From positions 9,482,501 to 9,546,500 of the forward strand of contig NC_133615.1 of NCBI RefSeq assembly GCF_964106895.1: DNA of 64,000 nt, read 5' to 3'. The position numbers and the translations under genes are program-made. Below the pieces are notes generated by a model. That model did not search any database and was not told where the DNA came from. It saw only the letters and a program-made list of their open reading frames with translations. This stretch comes from Numenius arquata. Lineage: Eukaryota; Chordata; Aves; Charadriiformes; Scolopacidae. This document shows, piece by piece, positions 12,746 to 23,252 of the stretch (within the stretch, counting starts at the first letter, position 1; each line of letters opens with the position of its first letter).

Positions 12746-13041
12746 TGTTTCGAGCTGGCCAGACAGGGGAGAAAAACATTGTGTGTGTCTGTGAAGGTCA
12801 GGCTGGAAAATCACCTGGAGAGTGTGTGTAGAAAGATGTGGCTGAAGACAGTCGCATACCATGAGAATGAGAGTGCTCATCCTGTTTGGCAAAACAGCTC
12901 AGAAACTAGCTCTATATAGAGAGAGCTTTGTGTATGTGAATAAAGTGCTGCTTGTGCTTGTGCTTCTGCTTTTGCTGCTTCTGCCTCTGCTTCTGTGTCT
13001 GCTTACTGCATACAATTGCATCCTGATCAATCATCGCCGCA
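12746..13041 (+). mobile_element. LTR of a second ERV (family B)
   Basis: Proposed TG...CA limits are TGTTTCGAGCTGG to CGCCGCA. It contains a TATA-like ctatatagagag (12911-12922) and AATAAAG (12939-12945). After these comes an array of CTGCTT/GTGCTT-like hexamers in R/U5 (12948-13006). The right end is fixed by the primer site two bases on; the left end is less certain. Confidence 0.7.
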
Positions 13042-13043
13042 AT

Positions 13044-13061
13044 TGGTGCCCCGTGTGAGGC
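13044..13061 (+). promoter_or_regulatory. ERV primer-binding site, tRNA-Met-like
   Basis: TGGTGCCCCGTGTGAGGC, two bases after the LTR. It is complementary to the 3' end of an elongator tRNA-Met ending CCTCACACGGGGCACCA, with a mismatch only at the last base. The tRNA sequence is recalled from knowledge and was not searched. Confidence 0.7.
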
Positions 13062-13194
13062 TCATCTTCTTCGGCGACACACAACCCGACGGGTGAGTAC
13101 AGAGTTTTTTTATTATTTATTTCGTGGCCACAATTCCTTGTAAAAAGGAACAGTAATGCCTGTTGAACAGGAAAGTTAGGGGGTTGTGTTAGAA

Positions 13195-13960
13195 ATGGGA
13201 CAGACTGCATCGCATGAACATAAATTATACTTAAAGGTTTTGCAACAAATTTTGCGCACTGCCGGCTATAATACTAGTGAGAAGCAATTATCTCAACCGT
13301 TATTACTAGTAAAGGAACATTGCAATTGGTTCCCATCTGAGGGTACCTTTGATAGCTCACAATGGGAAAAAGTAGGAAAGCATTTACAAAATAGGAAAGA
13401 GCTGGGTTTTGATATCCCGGAATCGGCACTAGTAACCTGGCATTTTTTATATTCAGCCCTAGCTCAGTTAAAACCTAGTGAGGCTGTTGTAACTAAAGAT
13501 ACTGAAGGCAAAAATGCTTATAAGGATGTTGAGACTTCCTCAAACGATCAAATTTCCGATAACCCCTTCGACTCTGGTTCAGTCGACCCAGAAGCTGAAC
13601 CTAGCTTATATTCACCATTACCCCCCCCAACAGTTGAATATGCTGTTGTCAGAAAAGCAGCCTTTGCCAATCACCCCCCCCAGCACCTACAACCCCCTTT
13701 TTGAAAACAGAACCTGAAAAACTTTCAGCAATGCAAAGGTGCAAAGAAGCAGCTTTAAAAAATGGGGATTTTTCGTTTGCATTTCCAGTGATATATAAAG
13801 CTAATCACCCTCCTGCTCATGAAGGATTACCTTATCAAGTTTTCAAGGAACTTAAAAAATCTATAAACAAAAATGGGCTGCAGAGTTCATTTACAGTAGG
13901 CATTTTAGAAGCAGTAGGAAACGCTTATGTTATGTTACCATAGGATTGGAACGTACGGAA
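13195..13960 (+). pseudogene. ERV gag: myristoylated matrix and capsid start (class-II-like)
   Basis: Starts MGQTASHE, an N-myristoylation signal as in retroviral Gag, then a helical matrix (LYLKVLQQILRTAG, LTWHFLYS-like VTWHFLYSALAQL). A proline-rich linker (YSPLPPPTVEY) follows, then a capsid N-terminus (FAFPVIYKANHPP, YQVFKELKKSINKNGL) in another frame. The frame changes at a C-run near 13673-13681. ATG 13195 is chosen over 13186 because it gives MGQ. The element stops in the capsid; no nucleocapsid or pol follows, and a CR1 starts at 14231. Confidence 0.75.
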
Positions 13961-14230
13961 TTACCAGTGTCTCTTCTAATACTTAATACACTTCATCAAC
14001 CAGTCGGATTAATTGGACAGGTTGACGATAATGCTAAGGTTTTTTTATCTTGAATGGCTTTTCTTACCTAACACCTTGAGAAAGACTGTTTCTACCTACC
14101 AACCTGGGCCTCGCAAGAAGCTGTGCAAGTACAGCAGTGACCCAACCTGAGTTGGCTTTGGTGCTCAATAACTCAGCACAACACACTGCCTTCTCCTGTC
14201 CTGAGTGACCACCATAACAGATGGAGCCCA
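13961..14230 (+). other. Possible ERV remnant
   Basis: Contains cagatggagcccaactcatgg (14218-14238), similar in form to a tRNA-Lys-type primer site following ccataaca. This hints at an LTR end just upstream, but no paired LTR or body supports it. Confidence 0.3.
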
Positions 14231-14546
14231 ACTCATGGACTCACTCGCCGAGGGACAGCTCCGGTGCAGGTACGTCCGCAAGGGAGTGGGGGTTCATGGC
14301 TAAAAAGGGGCTTTTTCCTGAGCTTCCCGGAGCCGGGGAAAGGCCGGGAGAGCGCAGGCAGCCCGCAAGAGCCGGCAGCTGGCACGAGGGTTGCTGACGA
14401 GACAGGGGCGGGGCCAGCAGTAACGGCACCCCCCAACTCCCACAAAAGGCGGCCCTAGGGAGCACAGTGAACAGAGCGGGCAAACAGGGTGTGGTGTGTT
14501 AGTCAGGTTGTTGCTGAAGGACGTTTAACAGCTTGACCAGGGAGCC

Positions 14547-15640
14547 ATGGTATCCACCTGGCGGAAAGCCTTGGTCTCCCCAAGCTCTGCACCCAGCAGG
14601 ACTGAGGCAGCTTCCCAGATGGAGCTCTCATGGGAGCATGCTGCCACCTGCAGGGTGTGCCCATCCCTTATGCCAGTATCAGATGGCAGCAGTAAGCACG
14701 CAGGTGGGAAGTGTGACCAGGTAGAGGAACTCCTCTGCCTAGTGATGGAGCTCCGGGAGGAGGTAAGTAGATTGAGAACCATCAGGGAGTGCGAGAGGGA
14801 GACAGGCTGCTGGAGTCGCAGCCTACCTCCCCTGAGCCGGGCCTAACTGGCAGAAAGGCCACATGACACAGAGGATTCCCTGTCCTCTCTCTGCCTGGCT
14901 GAACAAGGTAACTTAGAGCATAGGGGGCTATGGGAACGCGTTCCTGCCCGGTGAAGCAGGCGTGTCTCCCCAGTAACTCCCCTGCCTTCCCAGGTACCCT
15001 TAAAAAATAGGAATGAGGCCCTGCAAGGGGAACCCAATCATGACAAGGAAGATGATTCAATGTCCACGGAGGTGTCGCCAAGGTTAAGTCAAACTACACC
15101 CCCGCATCAAAACATCTTCAGTAAAGAAAAAAAGATGGGTCATTGTCATAGGTGACTCCATCCTGAAGGGAGCGGAAGGCCCAATAGGCAGACCGGAGCC
15201 ACTTCTCAGGGAAGTCTGCTGCCTCCCTGGGGCCCGGGTTAAAGATATAAAAAGAAAGCTTCCCTCCCTGGTAAGCCCTTCAGATTACTACCCGCTACTA
15301 ATTTTTCAGACAGGCAGCGATGAGCTGTTAACAAGAAACCCAAGGGCAATCAAGAGAGGCTTCCAGGCCTTGGGATGACTGGTCAAGGGGTCAGGAGCGC
15401 AAGTAGTGTTCTCCTCTGTCATTCCAGTTGCAGGGAAGGATGAGGGAATCAACAAGAAGAGCCAGCAGATCAATACCTGGCTCCGAGCCTGGTGTCAGCA
15501 GCAGGACTTTGTTTTTTTTTTAATCACAGGTTGGTTTATACGACGCCAGGCCTGCTGGAGACGGACAGGGTACACCTGTCTCAAAGGGGGAAAAGGGTCT
15601 TCACACAGGAGTTGGCAGGGCTCATCGAAAGAGCTTTAAA
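14547..15640 (+). pseudogene. CR1 ORF1 (RNA-binding / SGNH esterase-like), broken
   Basis: The N-terminal part, MVSTWRKALVSPS, has Cys residues (CRVCPS, KCDQVEELL) and a short coiled coil. After frame changes, 15136-15390 reads WVIVIGDSILKGAEGP (GDS block of SGNH hydrolases), LLREVCCLPGARVKDI, YYPLLIFQTGSDELLT (GSDE where the family has GxND) and GAQVVFSSVIPVAG. A C-terminal esterase-like block (LLETDRVHLSQRGKRVF, with DxxH) follows at about 15550-15600. The esterase role of CR1 ORF1 is known for the family; the change at the Asn block and the stops suggest loss here. Confidence 0.75.
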
Positions 15641-15646
15641 CTAGAT

Positions 15647-18640
15647 TTGAAGGGGGAAGGGGATGAAACCAGGCTCTTTAGAGGTAAGTCTGGGGGTGGT
15701 GCACCAATGTCTGTGGGGTGGGATGCTAGTGAGGTCCCTTGGTCTGCTGACTCAGTGAAGGCAGGGAATGGAGATCCACGCAGTGGCAGAGACACGAGGG
15801 TCGTTGATGGGTTAGAAACCATGGCTGCGCCTGGGAATGGACAGGTAGGAGTTAAGGCTTCTCCCCCCAAAAAGGTGACAGGACCAGTAGCCCACCTGAA
15901 GTGCTTCTACACTAATGCATGCAGCATGGGCAACAAACAGGAGGAGCTGGAAGCCATTGTGCAGCTGGAAAACTATGATGTAGTCGCCATTGCGGAAACG
16001 TGGTGGGATGACTCGCATGACTGGAGTGCTGCATTAGATGGCTACAAACTCTTCAGAAGGGACAGGCAAGGAAGGCGAGGAGGTGGGGTGGCTCTGTCTG
16101 TTTGGGAGTGTTATGAATGTCGAGAACTTAATGATGGTGACAATAGGGTTGAGTGTTTATGGGTAAGAATTGGGGGGAGGGCCAACAAGGCAGATACCAT
16201 GGTGGGAGTCTGTTATAGACCGCCCAACCAGGATGAAGAGACTGATAACATATTCTATAAGCAGGTGGAAGAAGTCTCAAAATTGCTAGCCCTTGTCCTC
16301 GTGGGGGACTTCAACCTACCAGATATCAGCTGGAAATAGAGTACAGCTGAGAGGGAACAGTCTAGGAGGTTCCTGGAGCATGTTGAGGATAACTTCCTGA
16401 CACAGCTGGTGAGGGAGCCGATTAGGGAAGGAGCCCTGCTGGACCTGTTGTTTGTGAACAGAGAAGGACTTGTGGGGGATGTGAGGGTTGGAGGCCATCT
16501 TGGGCATGGCGATCACGAAATGATAGAGTTTTCGATTCTCAGAGAAGCAAGGAGGGGGGTCAGCAGAACTTCCACCATGGACTTTCGGAGGGTGGACTTT
16601 GGTCTTTTCAGGAGCCTGCTTGACAGAGTCCTGAAGGGCAAAGGTGTCCAGGAAGGCTGGACGTCTTTCAAGAAGGAAGTCTTAAAGGCGCAGGAGCAGG
16701 CTGTCCCCATGTGCCGAAAAACAAGCTGTCGGGGGGGGGGGGGGGGAAAGACCGGCCTGGCTGAACAGGGAGATCTGGTTACAACTCCGGGGGAAAAAAA
16801 AAAAGAGAGTTTATGGCCTTTGGAAGGAGGGGCAGGCCGCTCAGGAGGGCTACAAGGATGTTGTGAGGCTATGTAGGGAGAAAATTAGAAAGGCCAAAGC
16901 CCAACTAGAACTTAACCTGGCTTTGGATGCTGAAAACAATAAAAAAAGTTTCTACCAGTACATTAGCAATAGAAGGAGGACTAAGGAGAATCTTCATTAT
17001 TTATCAGATGGGGGGGGGGGGGAAGATGGGACATAGTGACCAAGGATGAGGAAAAGGCTGAGGTACTTAATGCCTTCTTTCCCTCAGTCTTTAGCAGTAG
17101 AATCGGTTGTTCCCTGAGTACCCAGCCCCCTGAGCTAGTAGGTAGGGGCGGAGAGCAGAATGAAGCTCCCATAATACAAAGGGAGATGGTGAGGGAACCT
17201 GCTCCAAGACCTAGACATACACAAGTCTATGGGGGCCGGATGGGATCCACCCGAGGGTACTGAGGGAGCTGGTGGAAGTGCTCACCGAGCCACTCTCCAT
17301 CATTTACCAGCAGTCCTGGCAAACCGGGGAGGTCCCAGTTGACTGGAGACTAGCAAATGTGACACCCATCCACAAGAAGGGCCAGAAGGAGGATCCGGGG
17401 AACTACAGGCCTGTCAGTCTGACCTCGGTGCCCGGGAAGGTCATGGAACAGATCATCCTGAGTGCCATTACGCGGCACGTGCAGGACAACCATGTGATCA
17501 GGCCCAGTCAGCATGGGTTCATGAAAGGCAGGTCCTGCTTGACAAACCTGATCTCCTTCTATGACAAAGTGACCCGCTTGGTGGATGAGGGAAAGGCTGT
17601 GGATGTTGTTTACCTGGACTTTAGTAAGGCCTTTGACACGGTCTCCCACAGTATCCTCCTGGAGAAACGGGCTGCCCATGGCTTGGATGGGAGTACTCTT
17701 CACTGGGTAAAAAAAACTGGCTGGAGGGCCGGGCCCAGAGAGTGGTGGTGAATGGAGTTAAATCCAGCTGGCGGCCGGTCACAAGTGGTGTCCCCCAGTG
17801 CTTGGTCTTGGGGCCAGTTCTCTTTAATATCTTTATCAATGATCTGGACAAGGGGATGGAGTGCACCCTCAGTAAGTTTGCAGATGACAGCAAGTTGGGC
17901 GGGAGCGTGGACCTGCTTGAGGGGAAGAGGGATCTGGACATGCTGGATCGATGGGCCGAGGCCAATGGAATGAGGTTCAATAAGGCCAAGTGCCGGGTCC
18001 TGCACTTGTGTCACAACAGCCCCATGCAGCGCTACAGGCTTGGGGCAGAGTGGCTGGAGAGCTGCCTGGCAGAAAAGGACCTGGGGGGGTGTTGGTCGAC
18101 TGCAGGCTGAACGTGAGCCAGCAGTGTGCCCAGGTGGCCAAGAAGGCCAACAGCATCCTGGCCTGTATCAGGAACAGTGTGGCCAGCAGGAGTAAGGAAG
18201 TGATCGTCCCCCTGTACTGGGCACTGGTGAGGCCCCACCTCGAGTACTGTGTCCAGTTTTGGGCCCCTCACTGCAAGAAAGCCATTGAGGTGCAGGAGCG
18301 TGTCCAGAGAAGGGCATCGAAGCTGGTGAGGGGTTTGGGGAACAAGTATTATGAGGGGCGGCTGAAGGAACTGGGATTGTTCAGCTTAGAGAAAAGGAGG
18401 CTGAGGGGAGACCTTCTCGCTCTCTACAACTACCTGAAAGGAGGGTGTAGAGAGGCGGGGGTCGGTCTCTTCTCCCAAGTCACAGGCGATAGGACAAGAG
18501 GAAATGGCCTCAAGTTGCGCCAGGGCAGGTTTAGATTGGATATTAGGAAAAAATTCTTCACTGAAGGGGTTGTCAAGCATTGGAAGTGGTGGAATCATCA
18601 TCCCTGGAGGTATTTAAAAGATGGGTAGGTGTGGCGTTTA
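15647..18640 (+). pseudogene. CR1 ORF2: APE endonuclease and reverse transcriptase, broken
   Basis: The endonuclease runs from LKCFYTNACSMGNKQEEL (about 15895), AETWWDDSHDW and VGDFNLPDISW to GHGDHEMIEF. A TAG at 16336-16338 interrupts it. The RT has HKKGQKEDPGNYRPVSL, motif A VVYLDFSKAFDTV, TSGVPQ and FADDSKLGG (DD pair kept), then the C-terminal RRLRGDLLALYNYLKGG. Frameshifts fall at a 16-G run (16731-16746), a 13-G run (17010-17022), an A-run near 17709 and a G-run near 18085. ORF2 proteins nick target DNA and prime reverse transcription; this copy cannot encode a whole one. Confidence 0.88.
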
Positions 18641-18958
18641 GGGATACGGTTTAGTGGTGTTTTTTGGCAGTGTTAGGTTGACTGTTGGACTAGGTGTTCC
18701 GAAAGGTGCCTTCCAACCTATTTACCTTAACTAATTCTATAACATGTGAGTACAAGAAGCGAGGAGTCATCAAAAAAAAAACTCTAGGATTAGCATGACA
18801 AGCGGTGATCATCTGTTATGTGATACTGTTTAAATCTATCAAACCATCTACGAATCCTCTGAATGGACAGTGTTCCACTGTACCACTCAGCAGGGTTTTC
18901 TGTATTTAGTTTGTCATGTGAGGATGCTGGTCTCTGTTTAGATTCTTTCCTTTTCCCA

Positions 18959-20077
18959 GATCACGGAATCGCGGAATTGTCAGAGTTGGAAGGGACCTTC
19001 AAAGATCATCTAGTCCAACTCCCCTTCTAGAGCAGGGTTTCCCAGAGCACATGACTCAGGACTGCATCCAGGCAGGTCTTGAAAATCTCCAGAGAAGGGG
19101 ACTCCACAACCTCCCTGGGCAGCCTGTTCCAGGGCTCTGGCACCCTCACCGTAAAGAAGTTTTTTCTCATATTTGAATGAAACTTCCTACGTTCCAGCTT
19201 GTGCCTGTTGCCCCTCGTCCTGTCACTGGGAACCACTGAAAAGAGTTTGGCTCCATCATCCTTCAACCCACCCTTTAGGTAATTGTAAGCATTGATAAGG
19301 TCTCCCCTCAGCCTTCCCTTCTCCAGGCTAAAGAGGCCCAGCTCTCTCAGCCTTTCCTCATAAGGGAGATGCTCCAATCCCTTAATCATCTTTGTTGCCC
19401 TACGCTGGACTCTTTCCAGTAGTTCCCTGTCTCTCTTGAACTGGGGAGCCCAGAACTGGATGCAGTATTCCAGTTGTGGCCTCACCAGTGCAGAGTAGAG
19501 GGGGAGAATGACCTCCCTCGACCTACTGGCCACACTCTTTCCTGTGCAGCCCAGGATCCCACTGGCCCTCTTGGCAACAAGGGCACATTGCTGGCTCATG
19601 GATAGTTTACTATCCACCAGGACCCCCAGATCCTTCTCCTCAGAAGTGCTTTCCAGCAGGTCCACCCCTAACCTGTATTGGTGCCTGGGGTTCTTCCTCC
19701 CCAGGTGCAGGACCCTACACTTGCCCTTATTGAACCTCATTAGGTTCTTCTCTGCCCAGCTCTCCAGCCTGTCCAGGTCACACCGGATGGCAGCACGGCT
19801 CTCTGGAGTGTCAGCCAGCCCTCCCAGTTTGGTATCATCAGCGAACTTGCTGAGGAGACACTCTGTCCCCTCCTCCAGGTCATTGATGAATATGTTGAAC
19901 AAGACTGGACTGAGTATTGACCCCTGGGGGACACCGCTGGTTACAGGCCTCCAACTCGACCTTGCTCTATTAATTACAACCCTCTGAGTTCTGTCACACA
20001 GCCAGTTCTCAATCCACCTCACCGCCCACTCATCTAGCCCACACTTCCTTAATTTTCTAATGAGGATGTTATGGGAG
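18959..20077 (-). mobile_element. CR1 LINE 3' part, inverted copy 1
   Basis: 5'-truncated CR1 with a long open ORF2 end (19027-20022): TSGVPQGSILSPVLFNIFIN, FADDTKLGG, RRATKMIKGLEHLPYEERL. It differs from the plus-strand copy at 22090-23215 by only a handful of residues over more than 300, so both are recent. It lies 162 bp downstream (gene sense) of the SMARCA2 exon at 20240-20317. Confidence 0.95.
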
Positions 20078-20227
20078 AATGATGAACAGATTCACAGATG
20101 AACAATGTGACTAAACAGAGCCTTTCCCTCCCACAATAATAATCCGACATGTGAATCACAGAAGGATAACACCTTTGTTTTGCTAAAGGTGTTAAAAAGC
20201 CTAGAGATGATATACTACTTATCATCA

Positions 20228-20317
<90 letters not shown>

Positions 20318-20667
20318 CTATTTAGATAGAAAAAAGCATTAGAAAAATACAAAGCCATCTCCAAAGAGAGGCAACCATTTACATTGAGCAACTGTTGCAC
20401 TGATACCTCTCTCTCAAAAGGAGTGTGAAACGCTTAAATGAAAACTAAAAATTTGAAAGTGCCTGGCTCTTCATTGATTCAGAAGTAACACAAAATAGAC
20501 TTAATCTAAAGAGACAATTAGGACTTCTTATCACATATTGAGAATGATGAAGTGAGCAAACATGCAACTGGGAAATTTTGGTACGTGAGGTTTTTTTTAG
20601 GGTCACAAGCACAATTAGTTGTCAGCTTGTTTTTCAGTTAAAACATACACATTTCCCTTCTGCTGCT
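20318..20667. other. SMARCA2 intron, no element recognised
   Basis: Unique-looking sequence between the exon acceptor and the solo LTR. Confidence 0.5.
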
Positions 20668-21397
20668 TGTCCCGGTTTGAAGTGAAACAGAACCAACTTT
20701 CTGTTCAGTAATTTTACATCTTAGCTAGGCCTCTTCTAACTCTCTGAAATTAACGGCATATTGTGGAGAAAACTGCTCGTTCTCAGAATGATAAGACCAA
20801 TGTTTGTGCTCCATGCCAAGGAATGGTGTGCAGAGAGGCCCTTGCTTATCCTTATTGCTATAACAACCAAGGGCAGCCAATTTCGTTATTTGCCCCCTTA
20901 GAGGGTCAGAAACAGAAAAAGCGTAGAGGGGTCACACCTGTGGTGAGGAGCAGACAGGACAGGTGACCCAAAACTGACCAACAGCGATATTCCATCCCAT
21001 CTGCCCCATGCTCGGTATAAAAGCTGAGGGATCAAAGGTCAACTCTCTTTCTTCGATGGCAGACGTCCGAAGAGGACTCTGTCTGTTCGTCTGCCTTTGA
21101 TCCTGATCCATGTGTTCCTGACTCCAGAGCTGGAATCCAGTTCCCATTCGTCACTGAGTCCAGTCTGGGACTTCCCCAGTGCCTGCCAGTGACATCATCC
21201 TGGGAGCTTGATACGGTTTTGTATATATTGTATCTATTTCATTATTTTTTTCTTTTTGATTTTAATATTAAATTTCTTCATTAGTTTAGTTCATTCTAAA
21301 CTTCTAAATCTCCTTATCTCTTCCTCTTCTCTCTTTTGGGGGGTGGGAAGGGCCATCTCTCAGTTTGGTTTTGGTAAATTTGGCTGAAACCACGACG
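20668..21397 (+). mobile_element. Solo LTR (family C), copy 1
   Basis: Starts TGTCCCGGTTTGAAG. A TATAAAA box lies at 21016-21022. It is flanked by the 5-bp direct repeat CTGCT (20663-20667 and 21398-21402). The terminal CA appears as CG. It is the same family as 33706-34454 (+) and 36572-37331 (-). No internal retroviral sequence accompanies it, so it is a solo LTR left by LTR-LTR recombination. Confidence 0.88.
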
Positions 21398-21509
21398 CTG
21401 CTCTACAGCGCTCCCCCAGTAATAGCATTCTACACTATGAGGTCTTTACTGTCAAAGTAGAAAGAAGGAAAACAATCCCCCCCCCAAAAAAAGAAAAAAA
21501 AAAATCCTA

Positions 21510-23215
21510 GAAACAAAGCCTGCCCAATCCTTCTTTGCTTTGGTCTTCACTGCTGAAGCTGTCCCTCATGAATCCCAGACCCTGAAGACAAGGGGGAAGG
21601 TCTAGAGAGAGGAAGTTTTTCCTCCAGTAGAGGAGGACCAGGTTAGAGACCACTTAGCCAAACTGGACATCCATAAGTCCATGGGCCCTGACGGGATGCA
21701 CCTGCGAGTGCTGAGAGAACTGGCAGATGTTATTGCTGGGCCAGTCTCCATCATCTTTGAAAGGTCATGGAGAACGGGAGAGGTGCCTGAGGACTGGAGG
21801 AAGGCAAATATCACTCCAGTCTTCAAAAAGGGCGAGGAAGACCCAGGGAACTACAGGCCGGTTAGGCTCACCTCTGTCCCTGGGAAGGTAATGGAGAGAC
21901 TTGTTCTGGATGTCATCTCCAAACACGTTGAAGAACAGGCAGTTATTTGGAGTGGTCCACATGGATTTACCAAGGGTAAATCATGCTTGACCAATCTGAT
22001 AGCCTTCTATGATGTTATAACTGGATGGCTGGATGAGGGGAGAGAAGCAGATGTCATCTACCTTGACTTCAGCAAGGCTTCTGACACTGTCTCCCATAAC
22101 ATCCTCATTAGAAAACTGAGGAAGTGTGGGCTAGATGAGGGGGCAGTGAGGTGGATTGAGAACTGGCTGTGTGACAGAACTCAGAGGGTTGTGATTAATG
22201 GAGCAAGGTCGAGTTGGAGGCCTGTAACCAGCGGTGTCCCCCAGGGGTCAATACTCAGTCCAGTCTTGTTCAACATATTCATCAATGACCTGGAGGAGGG
22301 GACAGAGTGTCTCCTCAGCAAGTTCGCTGATGATACCAAACTGGGAGGGCTGGCTGACACTCCAGAGAGCCGTGCTGCCATCCGGTGTGACCTGGACAGG
22401 CTGGAGAGCTGGGCAGAGAAGAACCTAATGAGGTTCAATAAGGGCAAGTGTAGGGTCCTGCACCTGGGGAGGAAGAATGCCAGGCATCAATATAGGTTAG
22501 GGGTGGACCTGCTGGAAAGCACTTCTGAGGAGAAGGATCTGGGAGTCCTGGTGGATAGTAAACTATCCATGAGCCAGCAATGTGCCCTTGTTGCCAAGAG
22601 GGCCAATGGGATCCTGGGCTGCACAGGAAAGAGTGTGGCCAGTAGGTCGAGGGAGGTCATTCTCCCCCTCTACTCTGCACTGGTGAGGCCACAACTGGAA
22701 TACTGCATCCAGTTCTGGGCTCCCCAGTTCAAGAGAGACAGGGAACTACTGGAGAGAGTCCAGCGTAGGGCAACAAAGATGATTAAGGGATTGGAGCATC
22801 TCCCTTATGAGGAAAGGCTGAGAGAGCTGGGCCTCTTTAGCCTGGAGAAGGGAAGGCTGAGGGGAGACCTTATCAATGCTTACAATTACCTAAAGGGTGG
22901 GTTGAAGGATGATGGAGCCAGACTCTTTTCAGTGGTTCCCAGTGACAGGACGAGGGGCAACGGGCACAAGCTGGAACGTAGGAAGTTTCATTCAAATATG
23001 AGAAAAAACTTCTTTACGGTGAGGGTGCCAGAGCCCTGGAACAGGCTGCCCAGGGAGGTTGTGGAGTCCCCTTCTCTGGAGATTTTTAAGACCTGCCTGG
23101 ATGCAGTCCTGAGTCATGTGCTCTAGGCAATCCTGCTCTAGAAGGGGAGTTGGACTAGATGATCTTTGAAGGTCCCTTCCAACTCTGACAATTCCATGAT
23201 TCCGTGATTCCGTAT
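21510..23215 (+). mobile_element. CR1 LINE, RT to 3' end, inverted copy 2
   Basis: A single 481-codon open frame (21681-23126) covers the RT: RKANITPVFKKGEEDPGNYR, VIYLDFSKASDTVSH (motif A Phe to Ser), TSGVPQGSILSPVLFN, FADDTKLGG and the C-terminal region. Upstream, 21510-21680 resembles the linker before the RT, with a stop. The 3'UTR ends in gattccatgattccgtg. It is 5'-truncated and lacks the endonuclease. It is the longest intact CR1 frame in the window and nearly identical to the 18959-20077 copy. Confidence 0.93.
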
Positions 23216-23252
23216 TTCTGTAGACCACTCTCCACTCACAAAGTGAAATGTG

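Larger units (their letters stand above)
14231..18743 (+). mobile_element. Near-full-length CR1 LINE
   Basis: About 4.5 kb, close to the full length of avian CR1. It has a GC-rich 5' leader (14231-14546), ORF1 with an SGNH-esterase-like domain, ORF2 with endonuclease and reverse transcriptase, and a 3'UTR ending near 18743 with aattctataac. Most copies in the window are 3' scraps, so the 5' leader, where the internal promoter lies, is a notable survival. Both ORFs are broken, many breaks falling in homopolymer runs. Confidence 0.9.

Noticed and set aside
12861..13058. A small Leu-rich protein with a membrane segment
   Set aside because: The Leu run is translation of the CTGCTT repeats in the R/U5 part of an LTR.
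21681..23126. The 481-codon CR1 frame as an active element
   Set aside because: It lacks the endonuclease and the 5' half, and motif A carries Ser in place of Phe; it is a truncated copy.
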